7,397 bases of DNA. It comes from Bryobacteraceae bacterium (GTDB lineage: Bacteria > Acidobacteriota > Terriglobia > Bryobacterales > Bryobacteraceae). The stretch's first letter is position 1. Each line of letters begins with the position of its first letter. The translations under genes were made by a program, and so were the position numbers. The stretch covers positions 1 to 7,397 of the forward strand of contig JAICMB010000152.1 of the NCBI GenBank assembly GCA_025929455.1, written 5' to 3'. The notes under the pieces are model-generated. The model searched no databases. It worked only from the letters and a program-made list of their open reading frames with translations, and had not been told where the DNA came from. This document shows positions 1-6,566 of the stretch, piece after piece.

Positions 1-1109
1 CCGCGCCATGCCACCGGCGCGATTTCCGCGCCGTCCGCGCTGAGCCGCGCCGGCAGGAAGCGCGTCAGTCCGGGCTTCACGCGAACATCGCTCGACAACT
101 CGCTCCACGTCAGCGGCAACAACGGATCGGCCATACCGCCCAGCCGCTCGATCGCGGTTTTCGCGAACAGTTCAAACGTCACCATCGTCGATGCCGGATT
201 GCCTGGCAGCCCGAAAAAGAACGTCCCGTGCGCGCGGCCAAAGACGAGCGGCTGGCCCGGCTGAATCTTTACGCGATCGAAATAAAACTCCGCGCCGCAA
301 TCGGCCAGCACCCGCTCGACGATGTCGTACTTCCCCGCCGAGACACCGCCCGAAAGCAGCAGCAGATCGTATTGCAAGCCGCGCTCGACTAACTCGCGCG
401 TCGCATCGTACACATCCCGCGCGATCGGCAAAATATCCGGGCACGCGCCCGCACGCCGGCATTGCGCGGCGAGCGACTGCGCATTGGAGTTGCGCACCTG
501 AAACTCGCGCGGCGTGTCGCTCACCTCCACGACTTCATCGCCGGTCGCGATAATCGCAACCCGTGCCCGGCGGTACACCGCAACCTCCGTGCGCCCGACC
601 GTAGCCAGCGCCGCTACCACGGCAAAATCGATGCGCCGCCCCGGCTCAAGCAGGATATCGGCCCCGCGCGCTTCGCAACCCTGCGGATTGATATTCTCGC
701 CGGACTTGGGTCCGCGGTCCGTCGCAACCCGCCCGTCGCTTACGCGGCAGTGCTCCACCATGACGATCGCATCAGCTCCCCTCGGAACCGGCGCGCCCGT
801 CATGATCTCGATCGCCTGCCCCGCCCGCAGCGCGCCCGCGAACGACTCGCCCGCCCGCACCTCGCCCGCGATCGCCAACTCGCCCGGCACATCCTGCGCC
901 CGGACGGCAAATCCATCGCGCACCGAGCGCGCCACTGGAGGATAATCGCGGTCGGCCACCACGCGCTCGGCAAGCACGCGCTCTGCCGCCTCGAGCAGCG
1001 CTACCGTTTCCACGCCGGGCTCCGTCACGCGCACCTCCCGCAGCACGCACGCCCGCGCCTCGTCAAATGTCAACGCACTCACAACCTGCATTGTAAGTGC
1101 CGCCGCCAT
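1..1109 (-). CDS. moeA: Molybdopterin molybdenumtransferase MoeA (C-terminus beyond window)
   Basis: Inserts molybdate into adenylylated molybdopterin, the final step of molybdenum cofactor synthesis, in the cytoplasm. I read 369 codons before the left edge; the family is usually about 400-420 residues, so roughly 40 are missing. Visible MoeA signatures, in order: PPVARSVRDGFA (about 57-68, carrying the conserved Asp of the S-x-x-DGxA motif), MTGAPVPRGADA (103-114), GEN (about 137-139), TGDE (189-192), RNSN (206-209), LLLSGGVSAGKYD (about 250-262, active-site loop), KIQPGQPLVFG (about 281-291), GLPGNPAST (300-308), then the start of the C-terminal domain with RFLPARL. The start at 1109 is chosen because AGGGGAG lies 9 nt upstream; an in-frame ATG at 1091 is the alternative. 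The usual P-F-D before the DGxA motif reads P-V-A here. It diverges from the porin gene. The family call is firm; only the start is uncertain. Confidence 0.95.
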   Translation of the reverse strand, partial: MAAALTMQVVSALTFDEARACVLREVRVTEPGVETVALLEAAERVLAERVVADRDYPPVARSVRDGFAVRAQDVPGELAIAGEVRAGESFAGALRAGQAIEIMTGAPVPRGADAIVMVEHCRVSDGRVATDRGPKSGENINPQGCEARGADILLEPGRRIDFAVVAALATVGRTEVAVYRRARVAIIATGDEVVEVSDTPREFQVRNSNAQSLAAQCRRAGACPDILPIARDVYDATRELVERGLQYDLLLLSGGVSAGKYDIVERVLADCGAEFYFDRVKIQPGQPLVFGRAHGTFFFGLPGNPASTMVTFELFAKTAIERLGGMADPLLPLTWSELSSDVRVKPGLTRFLPARLSADGAEIAPVAWR

Positions 1110-1118
1110 GGCGGTGTG

Positions 1119-1125
1119 CTCCCCT
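1119..1125 (-). promoter_or_regulatory. Ribosome binding site for moeA
   Basis: On the minus strand this reads AGGGGAG, a strong Shine-Dalgarno match, 9 nt before the ATG at 1109-1107. It favours that start over the in-frame ATG at 1091, which has only GC-rich sequence without a purine tract in front of it. The site lies just ahead of, or inside, the 5' end of the divergent porin gene, depending on which porin start is used. Confidence 0.6.
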
Positions 1126-1131
1126 GTAAAT

Positions 1132-2472
1132 GTGAAGACAGTGCTCATGCTGCTCGCCTGCGTTGCCGCGCGCGCGCAAACGGACACCACCCCGGACCGC
1201 TTTTGGCTATCCGGCCAGGCGAACGTCATCACGCAGTGGCACCCCGATTTCGCCGCCGCCTATAGCGGTCCCAACAGCCTGCGCAACGTGCTCGAAGACC
1301 GCACCTCGCACGTCTTCACCCTCTACACCGGCGTGCGGCTCACCGGCCGGCTGGAGCTGCTGCTCGATGCGGAAAGCGCCAGCGGCCGCGGCATCAGCGA
1401 TGCCCTCGGACTCGCCGGATTCACCAATCTCGATGTCGTGCGCAATCCCAACCTCGGCTCTGCCCCGTACATCGCCCGTCTGATGCTGCACTACACACTG
1501 CCGCTCTCGCGCGAACAAAAAAACGCCGAGCGCTCGCCCCTAAGTCTTGCCTCCCGCGTGCCCGTCCGCCGCCTGGAATTTCGCGCCGGCAAGTTCAGCA
1601 CCGTGGACTTCTTCGACGTCAATGCCGTCGGCAGTGACAGCCACCTGCAGTTCCTCAACTGGACGGCCGACAACAACGGCGCATACGATTACGCGGCCGA
1701 CACGCGCGGCTACACCTACGGAGCGTATGTCGAATATCACGACCGCGCTTGGGCCGTGCGCTTCGCCGAGGAACTCATGCCGGAGGTCGCCAACGGCTAC
1801 CGCCTGAGTTGGGACCTGGCCCACTCGCGCGCCGAGAATTTCGAAACCGAGTGGCATCCACAATGGCTTTCCGGACGCAACAGCAGCGTGCGCGCGCTGG
1901 TCTTCATCAATCACGCCAACATGGGCAGCTACAAGGAAGCCATCGCGGCCTATCTGGCCGGCCAGGACACCGCGCCGAACATCATCGCGCACCGCCGCCG
2001 CGGGCGTATCAAAGAAGGCATTGGTATCAACAGCGAACAGGAACTGACGGCCGCTTGGCGCGTTTTCGCCCGCGCCGGTTGGAACGAAGGCCACAACGAA
2101 TCGTTCGCCTATACCGAAGTGGACAACGCCGCCGCGGCCGGATCCGACATTCGCGGCAACTCCTGGCGCCGTGCGGACGACAAGTTTGGCGTCGCGTTCC
2201 TGTCGAACGGCATCTCACCCGACCACCAGCGCTACCTTGCGCTCGGCGGCCTCGGGTTTCTCTTAGGCGATGGCGGCCTCAGCTACGGCCGCGAGCAGAT
2301 TGTCGAGTTCTACTACAATGCCCGCCTGTGGGGCGGTATTTACGCCGCCTTTGACGAACAACATATCAATAATCCCGGCTACAATCGCGCACGCGGGCCG
2401 GTCTGGGTTTCGGCCGTCCGGTTGCACGCCGAACAGGATTTTCTCAGTGCGTTGCACCGCGCTCGCCATTAA
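1132..2472 (+). CDS. OprB-type carbohydrate-selective outer-membrane porin
   Basis: Predicted outer-membrane beta-barrel for passive sugar uptake, 446 residues from the GTG start. Residues 1-15 form a signal peptide (MK, hydrophobic core, cleavage after A-R-A before Q16). The body alternates aromatic and polar residues like a barrel. It carries blocks I associate with the OprB/carbohydrate porin family: TQWHPDF (34-40), YSGPNSL (44-50), LEFRAGKFS (148-156), LQFLNWT (172-178), ADTRGYTYGAYVEY (189-202), NHANMGSYKEA (260-270), YLALGGLGFLLGDG (368-381), YGREQIVEFYY (385-395), INNPGYNRARGPV (412-424). No Shine-Dalgarno is seen. An upstream in-frame ATG at 1108 would give a 23-residue signal peptide and overlap the moeA start; GTG 1132 is preferred for its MK onset, but either is possible. 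Nine residues follow the last aromatic (F437), where porins normally end. Substrate cannot be told from sequence. Confidence 0.88.
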   Translation: MKTVLMLLACVAARAQTDTTPDRFWLSGQANVITQWHPDFAAAYSGPNSLRNVLEDRTSHVFTLYTGVRLTGRLELLLDAESASGRGISDALGLAGFTNLDVVRNPNLGSAPYIARLMLHYTLPLSREQKNAERSPLSLASRVPVRRLEFRAGKFSTVDFFDVNAVGSDSHLQFLNWTADNNGAYDYAADTRGYTYGAYVEYHDRAWAVRFAEELMPEVANGYRLSWDLAHSRAENFETEWHPQWLSGRNSSVRALVFINHANMGSYKEAIAAYLAGQDTAPNIIAHRRRGRIKEGIGINSEQELTAAWRVFARAGWNEGHNESFAYTEVDNAAAAGSDIRGNSWRRADDKFGVAFLSNGISPDHQRYLALGGLGFLLGDGGLSYGREQIVEFYYNARLWGGIYAAFDEQHINNPGYNRARGPVWVSAVRLHAEQDFLSALHRARH

Positions 2473-2548
2473 GCCGGGCACCTGAAAAACGCATGAAAAC
2501 TGCAACCACCCGCCCGCCGCGCCGCGTCTGTTCTGGCAGGGAAGAACG

Positions 2549-2599
2549 ATCGGCCGCGTGGTCCGGAATCGGTGTTTTCGATAATGGCCCGCGGCCGAT
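2549..2599. repeat. Perfect 10-bp inverted repeat with 31-bp spacer
   Basis: ATCGGCCGCG at 2549-2558 is the exact reverse complement of CGCGGCCGAT at 2590-2599; both arms contain the palindrome CGGCCG. It lies in the 144-bp gap between the porin stop and the membrane-protein gene. No run of T follows either arm on either strand, so it is not a standard intrinsic terminator. The arms flank an AT-rich stretch containing GATAAT, so an operator is one reading; a terminator-like hairpin for the porin transcript is another. Confidence 0.55.
2580..2585 (+). promoter_or_regulatory. Candidate -10 element for the gene at 2617
   Basis: GATAAT matches the sigma-70 -10 consensus at 5 of 6 positions and sits in TTTTCGATAATGG, an AT-rich patch in a GC-rich gap. 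No recognisable -35 box lies 16-18 bp upstream. A transcript from here would begin near 2592, about 25 nt before the TTG start at 2617. A second, weaker match (TAAGAT, 2605-2610) would give a nearly leaderless message. Weak evidence overall. Confidence 0.25.
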
Positions 2600-2616
2600 T
2601 GCTTTAAGATAGTGAA

Positions 2617-5013
2617 TTGCCCCGTATCAGTTCAGTGAACGAGGCGGCGACAACGAGCTGGCCGCAGATTTACCTCGGCGTCGCGTTTACCACCCTCGCC
2701 ACGCTGATCCTGGAGCTCGCGCTCACCCGCATCTTTTCCGTTATTTTTTACTACCATTTCGCCTTCCTGGCGATCTCCATCGCGCTGTTCGGCTTAGGCG
2801 TGGGCGGTATCCTGTCGTATCTCGTCGGCGGCTGGCGCTCCGCGCTGTTCGGGAAGCTGGGCCTCCTGGCCGCGGCCAACAGTGTGGCGGTCGTTTGTTC
2901 CCTCGCCTTCCTCATCACACGCCATAGCGGTTCGGGCGCAGGTACGCTCGCCCTCATCTATTTCGCGAGCGCCGTTCCCTTTGTTCTTTCCGGCATGATC
3001 GTTTCGCTCGCGGTTGCCGAAACCATCGCGCGCGTCGATCGTGTGTATTTTTTCGATCTCGCGGGCGCCGCCGCCGGATGTCTGTTGCTGATCCCGCTGT
3101 TGAACTTTGTAGGCGGCCCGAATACCGTTGTTGCCTCGTCCGTTTTCTTCGCGGTTTCATCCGCCATCTGGTTCCATGCCGCGAATCGTGTGCGCGCCCG
3201 CGCCTTTGCTGTCGGCCTTGCGCTGGTGCTCACCGCCCTTGTTGTGTTCAATAACGGCACGCACAAACTGCTCGACATCACCTATGCCAAGGGCGGCCAA
3301 ATTAAGAACGAGATCTTCTCCAAGTGGAACAGCTTCTCGCGCGTCGGCCTGATCCGCGAGCCATCGGGCTTTCTCAGCATCGTGATCGACGCCGACGCGG
3401 CCACCGGCGTCGCGCAGTTCAACTGGGAGCACCTCAAATCGCGCGAGCGCTACGACCTGCTGCATCAAGGTCCTGGCCTGCCGTACGCCGTCCGGCCAGG
3501 CGCGAAGACGCTCATTATCGGTCCCGGCGGCGGCTGGGACGTTTCGCGCGCGCTCGCGTCCGGCAGCCGCGACATCACGGGCGTTGAGATCAATCCCATC
3601 ATCGCCACCACCATCATGCGGCAGCGTTATGCGAATCTAAGCGACAACCTATATCACCGCCCTGAGGTTCACATCTATGTCGAGGACGGCCGCAGCTTCG
3701 TGCGCCGCTCCCACGAGCGCTACCAGGTGTTGCAGGCCACCCTCGTCGACACCTGGGCATCGACCGCGGCCGGCGCCTTCGCATTATCGGAAAACAACCT
3801 ATATACGACGGACGCCTTTTACGACTATTTGACACACCTGACTGACGACGGCCTGCTGTCGTTCACGCGCTGGGGCTTCGATCCGCCGCGCGAATCGCTG
3901 CGCCTGCTATCGCTCGCGATGACCGCGCTCGCGCAACTGGGCGAGAACGATCCTGCCAAGCACGTCGTTGTAATTCGCGAAAACGCGGACAAGCTGGAGG
4001 GCTGGGGCGCGCAGGACACGGTTCTGATCTTCCGCAAGCCGGCCAGCGCGGCCGACCTAGCGCGTCTGCGCGCCGCTGTTGCGGGCACTCGTGTGGAGCT
4101 GCTTTATGAGCCGGGCGATCCGGCCACGCGCAACGAATTTGCGCGGCTTCTGCTATCGCCCGATCCGCACCGCTTCTGGAACGACTATCAATACGACGTA
4201 TCGCCGGTGAGTGACGACCGGCCGTTTTTCTTCTACACCGTGCAGCCGCGCGACATCTGGGACTTCATCACACAGGCGAACAGCACGTCCGCCGATTACA
4301 AGATTAACCGGGCGTTGCCGCTGCTCTTCGGCTTAGTCGGCATCAGCATCGTTGCTACGCTGCTCGTCCTCGCGCTGCCGCCGCTGCTGCTCGGGACGCG
4401 TCTGCCGGTCGAGCCGGGTCTCCGCACCGCACTGCTCTACTTCGTCTGCATCGGCGCCGGGTATATCCTGATCCAGGTCGCACTTATTCAAAAGTTCATC
4501 TTGTTCCTGGGCCATCCCGCATACGCGCTGACCGTCATTATCTTCTCGATGCTGGTTTCAAGTGGGGTCGGCAGCTACTTCAGCAAGCGCATCGCGAAGC
4601 GCCACTTGAGCGCGGTGCTCGCCGGCATCGCGGTGCTCGTCGCCGTAGTCGCGTTTGCCGCCGCCCCGATCGGAAGGTACGGCGTGGGCCTACCGCTTCC
4701 GCTCAAGATGCTGATCACGGTCGCCCTCATCGCGCCCGCGGGCTTCCTCATGGGAATGCCGTTCCCCGCTGGGCTCTCGACACTTGAGCGCCAGTACCCC
4801 AACGCGGTCCGCTGGGCCTGGGCGCTGAACGCCGCCGCTAGCGTGATGGGTTCGGCTGGTGCCATCCTGTGCGCCATCTACGCCGGCCTGCGCGTGACGG
4901 TATTGATCGGCGGCGCGCTGTACGTGGCAGCCCTGCTGGTATCCCGCCGCTCACGGCCCGAGCCCGAACAAACCCTCGCAGGCGTCGAACACCCCGCTGC
5001 CGTCAGCGTCTGA
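2617..5013 (+). CDS. Polytopic membrane protein with spermidine-synthase-like SAM-binding domain
   Basis: 798 residues, role not established. An N-terminal membrane block (hydrophobic segments about 17-40, 43-70, 81-101, 109-132, 145-165, 168-187, 195-211) precedes a soluble domain (about 212-565) and a second membrane block (about 566-590, 603-622, 636-653, 665-684, 697-716, 736-757, 758-775). The soluble domain has a Rossmann nucleotide site, LIIGPGGGWD (299-308), then GVEIN (322-326) and EDGRSF (356-361), as in the polyamine aminopropyltransferase/methyltransferase fold. Where SpeE has Y-D-V-I-x-x-D-x-x-D-P, this protein reads YQVLQATLVDT (369-379): the first catalytic Asp is Thr and the second is kept (D378). 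Then follows AAGAFALSENNLYTTDAF (384-401). From memory, large membrane homologues share this variant motif and are usually called spermidine synthase-like or hypothetical. Start is TTG 2617 or in-frame GTG 2635; neither has a clear Shine-Dalgarno. No speD-like partner is nearby. Spermidine synthesis is doubtful. Confidence 0.85.
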   Translation: MPRISSVNEAATTSWPQIYLGVAFTTLATLILELALTRIFSVIFYYHFAFLAISIALFGLGVGGILSYLVGGWRSALFGKLGLLAAANSVAVVCSLAFLITRHSGSGAGTLALIYFASAVPFVLSGMIVSLAVAETIARVDRVYFFDLAGAAAGCLLLIPLLNFVGGPNTVVASSVFFAVSSAIWFHAANRVRARAFAVGLALVLTALVVFNNGTHKLLDITYAKGGQIKNEIFSKWNSFSRVGLIREPSGFLSIVIDADAATGVAQFNWEHLKSRERYDLLHQGPGLPYAVRPGAKTLIIGPGGGWDVSRALASGSRDITGVEINPIIATTIMRQRYANLSDNLYHRPEVHIYVEDGRSFVRRSHERYQVLQATLVDTWASTAAGAFALSENNLYTTDAFYDYLTHLTDDGLLSFTRWGFDPPRESLRLLSLAMTALAQLGENDPAKHVVVIRENADKLEGWGAQDTVLIFRKPASAADLARLRAAVAGTRVELLYEPGDPATRNEFARLLLSPDPHRFWNDYQYDVSPVSDDRPFFFYTVQPRDIWDFITQANSTSADYKINRALPLLFGLVGISIVATLLVLALPPLLLGTRLPVEPGLRTALLYFVCIGAGYILIQVALIQKFILFLGHPAYALTVIIFSMLVSSGVGSYFSKRIAKRHLSAVLAGIAVLVAVVAFAAAPIGRYGVGLPLPLKMLITVALIAPAGFLMGMPFPAGLSTLERQYPNAVRWAWALNAAASVMGSAGAILCAIYAGLRVTVLIGGALYVAALLVSRRSRPEPEQTLAGVEHPAAVSV

Positions 5014-5023
5014 CGATGAGTGG

Positions 5024-5046
5024 GGCGGCCAGTCTTGCTGGCTGCC
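5024..5046 (+). terminator. Hairpin between the membrane-protein gene and gltX
   Basis: GGCGGCCAG (5024-5032), loop TCTTG, and CTGGCTGCC (5038-5046) form a 9-bp stem with one G-U pair, starting 11 nt after the TGA stop. No U-tract follows, so it is not a canonical intrinsic terminator. It could be a processing or stability hairpin, a U-less terminator or a leader structure for gltX. A smaller 6-bp palindrome (CGTCAG, cgt, CTGACG; 5001-5015) spans the stop codon just upstream. The structure is seen; the function is a guess. Confidence 0.35.
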
Positions 5047-5090
5047 TGCGCTGACGCTCGCGCTGCCCCTCGCTGCTACCCTGAAGATTG

Positions 5091-6551
5091 ATGCCGCGAG
5101 TTCGTTTCGCGCCCTCGCCGACCGGCTATCTGCACATCGGCAGCGCGCGCACCTTCATCCTTAACTGGCTTTTTGCCCGCCACAACGGCGGTACGCTGGT
5201 ACTTCGGATCGACGACACTGACGTCGAGCGCAACACCGACGCCTCCCTCGAATCCATTTTCGAAGGGCTGCGCTGGCTCGATCTGGGCTGGGACGAAGAG
5301 TATCGCCAAAGCGACCGCCTCGCCTTGCACCGCGAAGCCGCCGAAGCGATTCTCAAAAACGGCCTTGCCTACCGCGATTTCACGCCCGCCGCCGCCGACA
5401 TGGACGAAAAGCAATACACGGGCGGCGAAGCGTGGCTGTTCAATCCCGAGATGCGCAACCTGAGCGAGGCGGAAAGCAACCGCCGCGCCGGCGCCGGGGA
5501 GCCGTTCGTGGTGCGTTTCAAAGTCCCGCGCGAGCAGGAACGCGACATAACGTTCGACGACGCCGTTTACGGCCCGCAGGTGAAATCGACGGCCGACATC
5601 GAAGACTTCGCGCTCCTGCGCAGCAGCGGCATGCCGACATATCACATGGCGTCCTGCGCCGACGATGCCGCGCTCAAGATCACGCACATCATTCGCGGCC
5701 AGGACCACCTGACCAACACTTTCAAACACGTGCTGCTGTTCGAAGCGCTGGACGCAGAAGCACCCACTTTCGCGCATCTGCCGCTGCTGATCGCGCCCGA
5801 CGGATCGAAGCTATCCAAGCGCAAGCACGGCCCTGTCGTGAGCGTGACAAGTTACCGCGATGCCGGTTTCCTACCGCATGCGTTCGTGAATTTCGTATGT
5901 CTGCTCGGCTGGTCGCCGAAGGACGATCGCGAGCAGATGGGACGCCAGGAACTGGTTGACGCCTTCACGCTCGAAGGCGTCAACCGCAGCAACGCAACTG
6001 TGAATTTCAGCGAGAGCGATCCGTTCGATCCCAAGGCGGTGTGGTTGAACGCGGAGCGCATCCGCACCGAAAGCGTGGATGTGCTCGCGGCGCAGCTTCT
6101 GCCATTTGTGCAGCGAGCCGGATATGCGACAGATGAGGAGAAAATGCGGCAGATCACGCCGCTGATCCAGGAACGCATCAAGCTCCTGGGCGACGTTACT
6201 TCGGCCGCAAGCTTCTTCTTTGAAGACGAGCTGCCGCCGTATGACGCCGCGGAGCTGATCCCGCAAAAGGGTGACGCCGCCATGGCCGTTGCCGTACTGG
6301 AGAAGGCGCGCGACGTGCTCGCCACTGCCGATTTTTCGCACGCGGTGCTCGAAGCCGTGCTGCGCGCCGCTGCGGAGCAGTTGAACGTGAAAACCGGGCA
6401 GATGTTTCTGCCGGTGCGCGTAGCCGTGTGCGGCCGCAAAAACGCGCCGCCGCTGTTTCAAACGCTGGAAGTGCTGGGCCGGACCAAGTGCCTGGAGCGC
6501 ATCGACCGCGCTCTCGCGATGCTTCCCGAACCGCGCCCCGTATCCCAGTAG
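5091..6551 (+). CDS. gltX: Glutamyl-tRNA synthetase
   Basis: Class I aminoacyl-tRNA synthetase that charges tRNA(Glu) with glutamate using ATP, in the cytoplasm; 486 residues, normal for bacterial GluRS. The N-terminus [20 protein letters not shown] holds the HIGH-type motif (HIGS, 15-18); [12 protein letters not shown] (39-50) is the GluRS active-site signature; [12 protein letters not shown] (199-210) is the usual catalytic-fold block; SKLSKRKHG (239-247) is the KMSKS loop. The C-terminal anticodon-binding part ends with [20 protein letters not shown] (437-456) and [14 protein letters not shown] (462-475). The region around 94-130 that binds zinc in E. coli GluRS has no cysteine; the first Cys is residue 189. 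ATG 5091 is chosen over TTG 5088 because it gives the expected [12 protein letters not shown] onset; the only purine stretch upstream (TGAAGA) is weak. It is followed 15 bp later by glnS. Whether it also mischarges tRNA(Gln) cannot be read here, but the glnS neighbour argues for a discriminating enzyme. Confidence 0.96.
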   Translation: MPRVRFAPSPTGYLHIGSARTFILNWLFARHNGGTLVLRIDDTDVERNTDASLESIFEGLRWLDLGWDEEYRQSDRLALHREAAEAILKNGLAYRDFTPAAADMDEKQYTGGEAWLFNPEMRNLSEAESNRRAGAGEPFVVRFKVPREQERDITFDDAVYGPQVKSTADIEDFALLRSSGMPTYHMASCADDAALKITHIIRGQDHLTNTFKHVLLFEALDAEAPTFAHLPLLIAPDGSKLSKRKHGPVVSVTSYRDAGFLPHAFVNFVCLLGWSPKDDREQMGRQELVDAFTLEGVNRSNATVNFSESDPFDPKAVWLNAERIRTESVDVLAAQLLPFVQRAGYATDEEKMRQITPLIQERIKLLGDVTSAASFFFEDELPPYDAAELIPQKGDAAMAVAVLEKARDVLATADFSHAVLEAVLRAAAEQLNVKTGQMFLPVRVAVCGRKNAPPLFQTLEVLGRTKCLERIDRALAMLPEPRPVSQ

Positions 6552-6552
6552 C

Positions 6553-6557
6553 GAGGA
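6553..6557 (+). promoter_or_regulatory. Ribosome binding site for glnS
   Basis: GAGGA lies 9 nt before the ATG at 6567 and begins two bases after the gltX stop. It decides against the ATG at 6559, which would stop after three codons. With a 15-bp gap there is no room for a separate promoter outside gltX, supporting co-transcription. Confidence 0.7.
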
Positions 6558-6566
6558 AATGACATC

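Noticed and set aside
1167..1179. Alternating CG run (possible Z-DNA tract)
   Set aside because: Short, within the porin signal-peptide codons, and explained by Ala-Arg-Ala codons in a GC-rich genome.
462..1265. 267-codon plus-strand frame, Arg/His rich
   Set aside because: It lies opposite moeA and runs into the porin 5' end. The minus-strand frame has all MoeA motifs; this one has none and has an implausible Arg/His/Pro composition.
1540..2354. Overlapping frames on both strands within the porin gene (minus 1540-2094, plus 1749-2354)
   Set aside because: Both overlap the porin frame, which carries consistent family motifs throughout; the alternatives have shadow-type composition.
2584..2607. 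Eight-codon ATG frame (MARGRLL, stop) just before the membrane-protein gene, possible leader peptide
   Set aside because: No Shine-Dalgarno, no regulatory codon run, and it may lie upstream of the transcription start.
5076..5777. 233-codon minus-strand frame opposite the start of gltX
   Set aside because: Antisense shadow of a conserved gene; no family features or ribosome binding site seen.
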